In this document: in pieces, positions 35,334-43,870 of the stretch
Numbering within the stretch: the first letter of the stretch is position 1
Layout: each line of letters begins with the position of its first letter
NCBI GenBank assembly: GCA_031291325.1
Contig: JARLJG010000068.1
Span: 1 to 64,000 of the forward strand
Reading direction: 5' to 3'
Origin: Burkholderiaceae bacterium
GTDB lineage: Bacteria; Pseudomonadota; Gammaproteobacteria; Burkholderiales; Burkholderiaceae_D
Length of the DNA: 64,000 nucleotides
Notes under the pieces: generated by a model
Told to the model about the DNA's origin: nothing
The model's input: only the letters and a program-made list of their open reading frames with translations
Databases searched by the model: none
Position numbers and translations under genes: made by a program

Positions 35334-37076
35334 GTGCGAAAAATAATACTGATTCTCGTGGTGCTAGGCTTGGGCGCCTGCAAGGCCCCGGCACCGAAAC
35401 GCGATACTTACGATCAGATCGCTTCTGAATTGGGGGCGGCCGGCGCCAAGTCGAAGGCAAGCCAGGAAGATGTGGCTGCTGCGTTGTTGCCACCGCTGAA
35501 CATCGAAGTGCCGAAAGCGCGCGCACCGCTGGAAGAGCGTTTCAGTCTGAGCTTTAGCAATGTGCCGGCAAATCAGTTTTTTGCGGCGATCGTAACCGGC
35601 ACCCGCTACAACATGTTGGTGCATCCCGAAGTGTCGGGGACTATTTCTGCCAATTTGAAAGATGTGACGCTGTTTGAGGCGTTGGACGCGATTCGCGACT
35701 TGTATGGCTACGATTATACGGTCGACGGCAATCGCATCACCGTCAAGCCGCTGACCATGCAAACGCGCGTATTTCAAGTCAATTACCTGACCGGCAGCCG
35801 CCGGGGTATTTCCGACATCCGTGTCATTTCCAATTCCGCCAATACCATGCCCGGCACCGGCAGCACCTCCGGCACCAATACGACACAGACTACACAGACG
35901 ACCCCCAGCGGAACCACTCCGGGTCAAAATACCGGCTACGGCTCGACGATCGACAGCAGCAAGATCACGACTGCTTCCAGTAGTGACTTCTGGAACGATT
36001 TGCGCACCGCGTTGGAGGCGATCGTCGGCAAGACGGAAGGGCGCAGCGTCGTCATCAGTCCGCAATCCGGCGTGGTAGTCGTGCATGCGCTGCCGGATGA
36101 GTTGCACAACGTGGCCGCCTATCTGAAGGCGTCGCAGTTGTCGGTCGACCGTCAAGTGATCCTGGAAGCGAAGATTCTGGAAGTCCAACTCAATAGCAGC
36201 TACCAGACCGGCGTCAACTGGTCGTCGTTCGCGTCCATCGCGGGCAGCACGACCAATCATGTGGCGAGCGGTTTCGCGCAGGCCGGAACGAGCTTGAGCG
36301 CATTGACGTCCAACGGTTCGCAGTCGACCACGTCGCTGGCTTCGACGGCGCTGTCGGCATTGACGGGGCAGTCGTTCACCACGTCGTCGACGAACACCGG
36401 ATCGATATTCGGGCTGGCGTTGCAAACCAATAACTTCGCAGCATTGATTACCCTGCTGGAATCGCAAGGCACGGTGCATGTGCTGTCGAATCCGCGCATT
36501 TCGACGCTGAATAATCAAAAGGCCGTGCTCAAAGTAGGCACCGACGACTTCTTTGTCACCAATGTCAGCACCACCACCACCACCGGCGGGACCAGCAATA
36601 CCACCACGCCGAACGTCACGCTGGAGCCGTTCTTTTCCGGCGTGGTGCTGGACGTCACGCCGCAGATCGATGCGGAGGGCAATGTGATCCTGCATGTGCA
36701 TCCGGCCGTCACGCAAGTTACGACAGTATCGCAAACCATCAACCTGGGAATCGGCGGCACCCTGGTCTTGCCCTTGGCATCGAGCGCCACGCAGGAAACC
36801 GATAGCGTCGTGCGCGGCACTGACGGCCACATCGTCGCCATCGGCGGCTTGATGAAACAGAATACCACCTCGGGTCGCTCGGACATTCCCGGCGTTTCCG
36901 ATGTGCCTTTGCTGGGCAGCCTGTTTCGCAACACCGATCAGACCACCGCCAAGAGCGAATTGGTGATCCTGATCAAGCCGACTATCGTAAAAGACGACGC
37001 GGCCTGGGATCAAAATATCCTCGACAGCCAGCGCCATGTTTCGGATCTCGATCCGCACAATATGCAGTTGAAGTAG
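35334..37076 (+). CDS. mshL: MSHA secretin MshL
   Basis: A 580-residue outer-membrane secretin and lipoprotein. The signal MRKIILILVVLGLGAC ends in a lipobox (LGAC). An N0-like domain follows, LSFSNVPANQFFAAIVTGTRYNMLVHPEVSG seen as FSNVPANQFF and YNMLVHPEVSG. A Ser/Thr-rich insert lies at 165-205, then NVAAYLKASQLSVDRQVILEAKILEVQL. The secretin core ends VPLLGSLFRNTDQTTAKSELVILIKPTIV. It forms the pilus exit channel. GTG start at 35334. Confidence 0.94.
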   Translation: MRKIILILVVLGLGACKAPAPKRDTYDQIASELGAAGAKSKASQEDVAAALLPPLNIEVPKARAPLEERFSLSFSNVPANQFFAAIVTGTRYNMLVHPEVSGTISANLKDVTLFEALDAIRDLYGYDYTVDGNRITVKPLTMQTRVFQVNYLTGSRRGISDIRVISNSANTMPGTGSTSGTNTTQTTQTTPSGTTPGQNTGYGSTIDSSKITTASSSDFWNDLRTALEAIVGKTEGRSVVISPQSGVVVVHALPDELHNVAAYLKASQLSVDRQVILEAKILEVQLNSSYQTGVNWSSFASIAGSTTNHVASGFAQAGTSLSALTSNGSQSTTSLASTALSALTGQSFTTSSTNTGSIFGLALQTNNFAALITLLESQGTVHVLSNPRISTLNNQKAVLKVGTDDFFVTNVSTTTTTGGTSNTTTPNVTLEPFFSGVVLDVTPQIDAEGNVILHVHPAVTQVTTVSQTINLGIGGTLVLPLASSATQETDSVVRGTDGHIVAIGGLMKQNTTSGRSDIPGVSDVPLLGSLFRNTDQTTAKSELVILIKPTIVKDDAAWDQNILDSQRHVSDLDPHNMQLK

Positions 37077-37152
37077 ACATGAAAACAGGTCGTATCACCG
37101 GCTGCACTGCGATGCGCGTCGAGGGCGCGGTCGGCGGTCGCCAGGGGTAGCC

Positions 37153-38046
37153 ATGTACAAGTCTCACTTCGGCTTGACCGAGTCGCCGTTCGGAATCACT
37201 CCCGACACCAGTTTTTTCTTTTTGTGCCCGAGTTCGCAAGAGGCGCTCAATACGCTGTTGATTGCGGCTCGCAACGGCGAAGGGTTCATCAAGATTACCG
37301 GCGAGGTCGGCACCGGCAAGACTTTGTTGTGCCGCAAGTTCATGAGCACGCTCGACAGCAATTTTGTCACCGCCTACATCCCCAATCCCTTCCTCGAGCC
37401 GCGCACGCTGCTCATGGCGCTGGCCGATGAATTGGAAATCCACCTGGATAAGGATGTCGACCAGCACAACCTGCTGAAATCCATTAATCACCGCCTGTTG
37501 ATATTGGCCAGGGAGGGCAAGCGCGTGCTGGTCTGCCTCGACGAGGCGCAAGCGATTCCGCTGGAAAGCCTGGAAGCGTTGCGCTTGTTGACCAATCTGG
37601 AGACGGAGAAGCGCAAATTGCTGCAAATTGTTTTGTTCGGCCAGCCGGAATTGAATCGCAACTTGCAAAACGACGCGATCCGCCAGCTGGCGCAACGGAT
37701 TACCTTTCACTATCGGCTGGAACCGCTGACCAAGGACGACCTCGATTTTTATATCTCCCATCGCCTCAGCGTGGCTGGCTATCAAGGCAGTCGATTATTC
37801 ACTCGCGGCGCTGTGCGTCAGTTGAATGTCTGCAGCGGCGGCATTCCGCGCCTGGTCAATATTCTCGCCCACAAGGCGATGATGGCAGCCTACGGGGAAG
37901 GGCGGCGCGAGGTCACTGCGCGGCATGTCAAGGCGGCGGCGAAAGATACGATTGCAGCGAAGGGTAGTTGGCGCTGGTGGTGGCTGCTGCTGCCGCTGGG
38001 GACGCTGTTGGCTGGCAGCGGCGTCGTATGGGCGTATCTCCAATGA
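37153..38046 (+). CDS. mshM: MSHA biogenesis ATPase MshM (ExeA-like)
   Basis: A 297-residue AAA ATPase. The start MYKSHFGLTESPFGITPDTSFFFL is family-typical. Walker A is ITGEVGTGKTLL, Walker B VLVCLDEAQAIP, and sensor segments are FGQPELNRNL and AQRITFHYRLEPL. A C-terminal transmembrane helix (WWWLLLPLGTLLAGSGVVWAYL) anchors it. ExeA-type proteins help insert or localise the secretin. The 76 bp before the start contain no gene. Confidence 0.92.
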   Translation: MYKSHFGLTESPFGITPDTSFFFLCPSSQEALNTLLIAARNGEGFIKITGEVGTGKTLLCRKFMSTLDSNFVTAYIPNPFLEPRTLLMALADELEIHLDKDVDQHNLLKSINHRLLILAREGKRVLVCLDEAQAIPLESLEALRLLTNLETEKRKLLQIVLFGQPELNRNLQNDAIRQLAQRITFHYRLEPLTKDDLDFYISHRLSVAGYQGSRLFTRGAVRQLNVCSGGIPRLVNILAHKAMMAAYGEGRREVTARHVKAAAKDTIAAKGSWRWWWLLLPLGTLLAGSGVVWAYLQ

Positions 38047-39194
38047 GCCTCATCAATCAAATGTTGCAAGACCTGGAGCAGCGCAGCACCGGGAATCTTG
38101 CCGGTACCGGCGTCCATCATCAGGTCCGGGCGGTGCCCGAACGTGGCGGCCTGCATCCGGCCTGGTGGCTGGTGTTGGCGCTGACCTTGGTTTTGACCGG
38201 CGTGCTTGTGTGGTTTTGGCTGCGGCCACCGGCGCCGGCCACTGCAATGCAGCCGTTGGCATTGAAAATCGCACCGGATCTGAGCGCGCTGCCTTCGCCA
38301 GTTGCGCAAGCGCCGATACCGCTGGAGCCGGCGCCGGTGAACCCGTCGCCTTCTTCGGTGTCATTGGCACCGGCTCCGAATTCCAGCGATGTGGCGGCTC
38401 CTGCCGCCGATGTGCGGCAAGGCGATGCCGAAGCGCATCCGGTGAAAAAAAGAGAAAACGCGATTTTGCCGGAGCCGAGGCCGGAACTTGCGCCGGAAGC
38501 GGTGGCAAAGCCCCGCTCCCGCGCTGATTCTGGCAAGGAAGCGGCGACCCTGCAAGCGTCGGGAAGTACCGGTGAAGAAGCGTCGAATGCCGCCAAGCTG
38601 ACCAAGCACGTCAAGGAGCTCACGCCGTCTCAGCTTGCAGAAAACGAGTACCGGCAGGCCGTCGTGGTATTGCAGGCGGGACGCAATGCCGACGCGCTTG
38701 CCATGCTGGAACACGCGTTGCAGCTCGACGCCCAAAATACGGCGGCGCGGCAGATGCTGGTCGGCCTGTTATTGCAAGGCAAACGCATGGATGAGGCGGT
38801 GCGGCGGGCGCAGGAGGGCTTGGCGCTCGATCCGTCGCAATTCGGCCTGGCGATGATACTGGCGCGCACGCAAGTCGAACAGAAAGACGTGAAGTCGGCC
38901 TTGGCCACGCTTGAACGCAGCTTGCCGTATGCCACCGAGCGCGCCGATTATCAAGCCTTTCTTGCGGCCTTGCTGCAACGGGACAAGCGCGATAAGGAAG
39001 CGATCGATCATTACGTGGCGGCACTGGCTAAGACACCGCAAAATGGCGTCTGGTGGATGGGCCTGGGGATCTCGCTGCAAGCGGAAAACCGCTTGCCGGA
39101 AGCCAAGGAGGCCTTTAGCCGCGCCAAGACCTCCAACACGCTGACGCCTGAACTACTCGCTTTCGTTAATCAGAAATTGTCCCAATTCCATTGA
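38043..39194 (+). CDS. mshN: MSHA biogenesis TPR protein MshN
   Basis: 383 residues. The N-terminal MSLINQMLQDLEQRS is the family signature, followed by one transmembrane helix (WWLVLALTLVLTGVLVWFWL) and a Pro/Ala-rich linker. C-terminal TPRs follow (NEYRQAVVVLQAGRNADALAMLEHAL; AARQMLVGLLLQGKRMDEAVRRAQEGL; GLGISLQAENRLPEAKEAFSRA). ATG 38043 overlaps the mshM stop by 4 bp. Longer in-frame ORFs lie inside mshM. Last gene of the MSHA locus. Confidence 0.91.
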   Translation: MSLINQMLQDLEQRSTGNLAGTGVHHQVRAVPERGGLHPAWWLVLALTLVLTGVLVWFWLRPPAPATAMQPLALKIAPDLSALPSPVAQAPIPLEPAPVNPSPSSVSLAPAPNSSDVAAPAADVRQGDAEAHPVKKRENAILPEPRPELAPEAVAKPRSRADSGKEAATLQASGSTGEEASNAAKLTKHVKELTPSQLAENEYRQAVVVLQAGRNADALAMLEHALQLDAQNTAARQMLVGLLLQGKRMDEAVRRAQEGLALDPSQFGLAMILARTQVEQKDVKSALATLERSLPYATERADYQAFLAALLQRDKRDKEAIDHYVAALAKTPQNGVWWMGLGISLQAENRLPEAKEAFSRAKTSNTLTPELLAFVNQKLSQFH

Positions 39195-39219
39195 GGGTAC
39201 CCTCGACTGAGCAGTGGTC

Positions 39220-40401
39220 TCAAATCGCCGCCAGGCGCTTGAGCGCCAATTCCAGGGTTTCGTCTTTCTTGGCGAAGCAAAAGCGCACGATGCCCGATTC
39301 CCTCGGTTCTGCGTAGAACGCCGATACCGGAATCGCCGCCACGCCGATTTCGCAGGTCAGCCATTTGGCAAATTCCGCCTCCGGCAAATCCGAGACCGCA
39401 CGGTAATCGACGCACTGGAAATAAGTCCCTTGTGCCGGCAACAAGCGCAAACGCGTCTTTTCCAGGCCGGCCCGGAACAGGTTTCGCTTGCGTTCGTAAA
39501 ACGCGCCAAGTTCGCGGTAGGGCGCCGGATTGGCCATATAGGCAGCGATGCCGTGCTGCATCGGCGTATTCACCGTGAAAACATTGAACTGATGCACCTT
39601 GCGAAATTCCGCCATGAGCGCAGCCGGCGCGGCGACGAAGCCGACTTTCCAGCCGGTCACGTGATAGGTCTTGCCGAAGCTGGAAACCACGAAGCTGCGC
39701 GCGGCCAAGTCGGGATAGCGGCACACCGACTCATGCCGGGCGCCGTCGTAGACCATGTGTTCATACACTTCGTCGGCCAAAATCAGGATATCGGTGCCGC
39801 GCACCAGATCGGCCAGGGTCGTCATGTCCCCCTCTTGCAAGGTCGATCCGCTTGGATTATGCGGCGTATTGACGATGATTAAACGGGTTTTGGATGTGAG
39901 TGCCGAGGCCACCTTATCCCAGGGCACCGTGTAACCGTTGGCCCCGACATTCATCTGCACGAACACCGGAACGCCGCCGGCCAACAGCACCGACGGCACA
40001 TAAGAGTCGTAGGCCGGTTCGATAATCAGCACTTCGTCGCCGGCATGCACGCAGCACTGAATCGCGGTAAAGATCGCCTGGGTGGCGCCGGCCGTCACGG
40101 TGATTTCGCTATCGGCGTCGTAGCGGTATCCGTATATACCTTCGATTTTGTCTGCAATCGCTACGCGCAGCGGAGCCGCTCCGGTCATCGGCGGATATTG
40201 ATTCAACCCGCTCTTCATGGCCGCATCGACCATCTCGATCAAGGCTGGATCGCAACCGAAGTCAGGGAAGCCCTGGCCCAGATTGACCGCTTTCTTCTCG
40301 GCGGCCAGGCTCGACATGACTGTAAAGATCGTTGTGCCGACCGCCGGCAATTTTGATTCGATGCGGACAGGGAGCCGGGTGGACTGGGCAGGTGGTTTCA
40401 T
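39220..40401 (-). CDS. Class I/II aminotransferase (methionine aminotransferase-like)
   Basis: A 393-residue PLP-dependent aminotransferase of the YbdL/MtnE-like group. VNLGQGFPDF, NQYPPMTGAAPLR, PAYDSYVPSVLLAGG, NTPHNPSG, ILADEVYEHMVYDG and the Schiff-base lysine in SSFGKTYHVTGWKVGF are all present, as is the C-terminal Arg in GIVRFCFAKKDETLELAL. It probably transaminates methionine or aromatic amino acids to 2-oxo acids. A monocistronic gene convergent with mshN (25 bp apart) and unrelated to the pilus. Confidence 0.92.
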   Translation of the reverse strand: MKPPAQSTRLPVRIESKLPAVGTTIFTVMSSLAAEKKAVNLGQGFPDFGCDPALIEMVDAAMKSGLNQYPPMTGAAPLRVAIADKIEGIYGYRYDADSEITVTAGATQAIFTAIQCCVHAGDEVLIIEPAYDSYVPSVLLAGGVPVFVQMNVGANGYTVPWDKVASALTSKTRLIIVNTPHNPSGSTLQEGDMTTLADLVRGTDILILADEVYEHMVYDGARHESVCRYPDLAARSFVVSSFGKTYHVTGWKVGFVAAPAALMAEFRKVHQFNVFTVNTPMQHGIAAYMANPAPYRELGAFYERKRNLFRAGLEKTRLRLLPAQGTYFQCVDYRAVSDLPEAEFAKWLTCEIGVAAIPVSAFYAEPRESGIVRFCFAKKDETLELALKRLAAI

Positions 40402-40674
40402 GCGGTATGAAATTACGGGATCAAGTTAATATTGTAACCCCGCAGCACTCCGAAGGCGTCGACCGTCGAATCGGACTGAGCGAAGCTCCGCAATCGACCC
40501 GACAAATATCGGATAGCAATCCATGTTTTTTTCCGGTAAGCTTCCAAAACTACTTCAAAAGCTGGCAATACGACGTGCTCGAAATGGTAATAATATATTT
40601 TAAGGGCAACGACCGTTGTTATTGCTGGCGATTGATCTCGCACACGAAAACCGCCCCATCTCGCTTTCCGTCGC

Positions 40675-41199
40675 ATGCGCCTTAACCGAGGATTCACGCT
40701 GATCGAATTGGTTGCGGTGATCGCCATCCTGGGGGTGCTTGCCGCGCTTGCCCTTGGGCGCTACGCCAGCTTGGGCGCGACCGCGCGCACCGCTACCATC
40801 AACGCCTTGGCGGGTTCCGTCAATTCCGCAGTATCGCTGGTCATAGCCACAACGGCGATTCGCGGTGCGGGTAGTGCCGGCGCGGAAGCCGGCATCACTT
40901 ACGTCACGATGGCAGATGGCACGCAGATTCGCGTGTGGAACGGCTACCCCGATCGCTGGTGCGACGGTATCGGACTGACGCAAATTGGCGCATCGGTGCC
41001 GGTGGGCGGATGCTACCTATCGACAGCGGCAGTTGCGTTTAACAACTTCACATTTTACGGCTACGGCAATTCCACGATACCCAATGGCGACGCCGGCTGG
41101 CGCATTGAAAGCGCGCCCACTCCGATCAATTGCGCGGTGGGCTATAACTATGGCGGAACCGGAACCCCCACGGTGTATGCTTATACCAGCGGCTGTTAG
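40675..41199 (+). CDS. Orphan type IV pilin-like protein
   Basis: 174 residues. The leader MRLNRG is cleaved before FTLIELVAVIAILGVLAALALG, and Glu5 is present. ASLGATARTATINALAGSVNSAV matches the mshA helix pattern. Four cysteines (RWCDG, GGCYL, INCAV, SGC) give two possible disulfides, unlike the two-Cys MshA proteins. It lies outside the main locus, beyond the aminotransferase gene. AT-rich sequence (AATAATATATTTTAAG at about 40588) may hold its promoter. Confidence 0.84.
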   Translation: MRLNRGFTLIELVAVIAILGVLAALALGRYASLGATARTATINALAGSVNSAVSLVIATTAIRGAGSAGAEAGITYVTMADGTQIRVWNGYPDRWCDGIGLTQIGASVPVGGCYLSTAAVAFNNFTFYGYGNSTIPNGDAGWRIESAPTPINCAVGYNYGGTGTPTVYAYTSGC

Positions 41200-41242
41200 C
41201 GCATTGAATGCGGCCAACCACAATGTTTTGGCAACATTCAGA

Positions 41243-41698
41243 TCACATGCCTTGTGTGCGAATCCAGCTTTCTGGGAGCATAATCGCAAATAATCCGGCT
41301 TGGGTAGTCTTCTTGGCCAGCTTGAGCAATGCCTTGTCCTTGGTAATCAACACTTGCGCACCGGAGTCGCGCGCCAGCTCCAGGAACTTCTGGTCGTCGG
41401 GGTCGCTGCAAATCGGCAGCCGTTGCGCGGCTCCGGGTGGCTGGCTTTGCGGCACTTCCTCGATGAGCGCGTCGAATTCAGCCTCGCTGCGCAAGCGGGT
41501 TGTGTGATCCAGCGGCAGCTGCGGGTAGGTAAGGACGATGCTCCATTCCTTGCGGCAGTCGGCGCGGGTCACTGCGCGCACCGTGCCATCTTTCAACGCT
41601 TGCAGCAACAAGGTCCAACGCGGATCGTGGAACACAAACAGATCGAGGCAGACATTGGTGTCGAGAACGATTATTGGGGCAATGGTGGTCGGTGTCAT
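41243..41698 (-). CDS. PIN-domain protein (putative toxin-like RNase)
   Basis: A 151-residue PIN-fold protein. The first acidic position is in IIVLDTNVCLDLF, the second in DCRKEWSIVLTYP, and a third set in CSDPDDQKFLELARDSGAQVLITKDKALL. These match Mg2+-dependent RNases of VapC-like type. No antitoxin gene is adjacent on the same strand, so it is an orphan. ATG 41698 is preferred; an upstream frame to 41815 adds 39 low-complexity basic residues. Confidence 0.8.
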   Translation of the reverse strand: MTPTTIAPIIVLDTNVCLDLFVFHDPRWTLLLQALKDGTVRAVTRADCRKEWSIVLTYPQLPLDHTTRLRSEAEFDALIEEVPQSQPPGAAQRLPICSDPDDQKFLELARDSGAQVLITKDKALLKLAKKTTQAGLFAIMLPESWIRTQGM

Positions 41699-41926
41699 TC
41701 GTGGTAGTGTAGGTTTTCGTTGTGGGCACAAGGCGGCTGCTATCGATATTCTTCGACCTGCTGCGGAGATTTTGGTGCGTGGCAGCCTATATGATTGCAC
41801 GTCGCGGGCATCCACGGCATTGTAAGTTGGATCTTTCGGGAAATTGTAACAAGGTGTGGCGGGGCGCTGATAGAAATCGATTCAGCGATACACTAATCCA
41901 TCTCATTTTGCTAAAAAACTAACATT

Positions 41927-42247
41927 ATGAAAAAATTTCTCACGGTGCTTGGACTTCTCCTGATGATTGCGTCCAATGCCCACGCACAAGACGATTTGGG
42001 CGACAAGGTTCACGAAGCGGCGCATGACACCGCCGAAGGCGCCAAGCATGTCGCGCATGTCGTCGGCGATGGCGTCAAAACCGGTGCGCATGCAGTGGGC
42101 AAGGGCATAAGGAAAGGCGCGCATGCAGTCGCGACGGCGGGGCGAAGGGCCAAACACCATGTGTTCGTTCAATGCCAGAACGGCGGACAGGCTTTTCGGC
42201 GGGCAGGCGCGTGCGAGCACGCGGGCGGGGTCGTCAAACCTTCGTAG
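41927..42247 (+). CDS. Small exported Ala/His/Gly-rich protein
   Basis: 106 residues. A clear signal peptide, MKKFLTVLGLLLMIASNAHA, has cleavage before QDDLGDK. The mature part repeats a loosely 11-residue pattern (EAAHDTAEGAKHVAHVVGDG, VKTGAHAVGKGIRKGAHAVA), compatible with an amphipathic helix, and then a Cys-containing tail. Function unknown. It is convergent with the HD-GYP gene, with stops 10 bp apart. No Shine-Dalgarno is visible. Confidence 0.65.
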   Translation: MKKFLTVLGLLLMIASNAHAQDDLGDKVHEAAHDTAEGAKHVAHVVGDGVKTGAHAVGKGIRKGAHAVATAGRRAKHHVFVQCQNGGQAFRRAGACEHAGGVVKPS

Positions 42248-42256
42248 ACGTTGGCT

Positions 42257-43870
42257 TCATTCGGTGCCGGCCGACATCCAATCGTGCACTTCGTTGTCGA
42301 TGACCTCGAATAGCGCGTCGACGACTTGGGGGTCGAATTGCGTGGCCCGGCGCTCCTTGATATAGGCCGACACAGCGGGGAAGGGCCATGCCTCTTTGTA
42401 CGGCCTGCGGTGCAATAGCGCATCGAACACGTCGACCACCGCAACGATGCGTGCCGCCAGCGGGATTTCCATGCCCTTGAGTCCGCGCGGATAGCCGTTG
42501 CCGTCGAAATGTTCGTGATGCGCGCCGGCAATTTGCGAGCCGACCGACAGGTAGTTCGTGCCATCGACCATATTCGATGCATGCCTCAAGATGGTTTCGC
42601 CGACGCTCGCATGGGAGCGCATGATGATCCGTTCTTCGGGCGTGTGAATTCCGGGTTTGAGCAAAATATTGTCCGGGGTCGATACTTTGCCGACATCGTG
42701 CAAGATGCTGGCCAGGCCGATCATCTCGAGTAATTGCTCAGTGAGTTCGTCCGGGTACACCCCGCGCAGTTTGAGTTTGGCGGCGATGGCATCGGTCAAT
42801 ATCTGGACCCTGCGCACATGTCCGCCGGTTCCTTCGTCGCGGAATTCGGCAAGATCGGCCAGCGCCACCACGGTCGCCTCCTGCGCCTTGCGCAACTGAC
42901 CGAACAAATACAGATTGTCGAACGCTGCGGCAATGCGCGAACAGAAAACTTCCAGCAGTTCGCGCTGGATGCCGGCCAGCGGCCAGGGCGGCGTTACCGA
43001 AATGGCGAATTCATGGCCTTGCTGCGTATGGATGAATAATACGTCGACCGGATGCTCGTACTGACTGCGCTTTTCGCGAAACGCCTTGGCGATCGCTCCC
43101 GCCAGTTGGTGGTCGTCGGGCAAAAACTCTTGGTCGGCCAGGAACGCATAAGAGCCGGTCGCGGCGACTACGGTGGGGGCGCGATTGGCGCCGACAATGC
43201 CGTTTTGCAGCACGCACAGCACGCCGTCGGCGCCGACGTCGAGGATTGCGCTGATCTGGTTCAAGACCCCCGAGGCAAATTCACGCAGCGAGTGAATCTG
43301 GTACAGGTTGGTCGCGCCTTCCAATATCTTGCTCAAGCCGATGCGGCTGCGTTCGATCGTCACCAGGCTCTCGTATGCGCGCAAGGACGCCACTACCGTG
43401 GTAAACAGCTTTTGCGTGGTCAGCTCGGTCTTGGCCTTGTAGTCGTTGATGTCGTAATCGATGATGACTTGCTGTTCGGGGGCCTGCCCCGGCTGCCCGG
43501 TGCGCAGCACGATGCGCACCAGATGGTTGTCGAGCTCGCCGCGTATGCGCCCGACCAGGCGCAGGCCTGCATCCTCGCTTTCCATCACGACGTCGAGCAA
43601 CACCAGGGCGATGTCGGTGTATTTGCCGAGCAGCTCGAACGCCTCGATGCCGCTATAGGCGCTGAGCAGCTCCAGCGGTCTGCCCTTGAACGACACGCCG
43701 CGCAACGCCAGCCGGGTTACCGAGTGCACGTCCAATTCGTCGTCGACGATCAGTATGCGAATCGGCCTTTCGTCGGGGCCGCTTGCAGCGCTGGCTGCTT
43801 GCGGCTCGTCGTCGAGCAACCAGTCTTCTTGATCGCCGGCGTCCTGGCTCGAAACATCGGGTGCACTCAT
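42257..43870 (-). CDS. Response regulator with DUF3369 and HD-GYP domain (c-di-GMP phosphodiesterase)
   Basis: 537 residues. The receiver domain at about 33-155 has acidic pocket IRILIVDDELDVHS and phosphoacceptor Asp in ALVLLDVVME. A middle DUF3369 region (YESLVTIERSRIGLSKILEGATNLYQ...) follows. The C-terminal HD-GYP domain has ASILHDVGKVSTPDNILLKPG, MRSHASVGETILRH and AGAHHEHFDGNGYPRGLKG. All HD-GYP signature residues are present, so phosphodiesterase activity on c-di-GMP is likely. It overlaps the histidine kinase stop by 4 bp, so the kinase is its cognate partner. Confidence 0.92.
   Translation of the reverse strand: MSAPDVSSQDAGDQEDWLLDDEPQAASAASGPDERPIRILIVDDELDVHSVTRLALRGVSFKGRPLELLSAYSGIEAFELLGKYTDIALVLLDVVMESEDAGLRLVGRIRGELDNHLVRIVLRTGQPGQAPEQQVIIDYDINDYKAKTELTTQKLFTTVVASLRAYESLVTIERSRIGLSKILEGATNLYQIHSLREFASGVLNQISAILDVGADGVLCVLQNGIVGANRAPTVVAATGSYAFLADQEFLPDDHQLAGAIAKAFREKRSQYEHPVDVLFIHTQQGHEFAISVTPPWPLAGIQRELLEVFCSRIAAAFDNLYLFGQLRKAQEATVVALADLAEFRDEGTGGHVRRVQILTDAIAAKLKLRGVYPDELTEQLLEMIGLASILHDVGKVSTPDNILLKPGIHTPEERIIMRSHASVGETILRHASNMVDGTNYLSVGSQIAGAHHEHFDGNGYPRGLKGMEIPLAARIVAVVDVFDALLHRRPYKEAWPFPAVSAYIKERRATQFDPQVVDALFEVIDNEVHDWMSAGTE

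Noticed and set aside
35364-37058. Long minus-strand open frame of 564 codons opposite mshL
   Set aside because: The translation is low-complexity and Arg/Gln/His-rich with no domain. The plus strand encodes a clear secretin over the same bases.
41243-41698. Toxin-antitoxin pair around the PIN-domain gene
   Set aside because: No small antitoxin-like ORF adjoins on the same strand; the neighbours are a pilin and a small exported protein.
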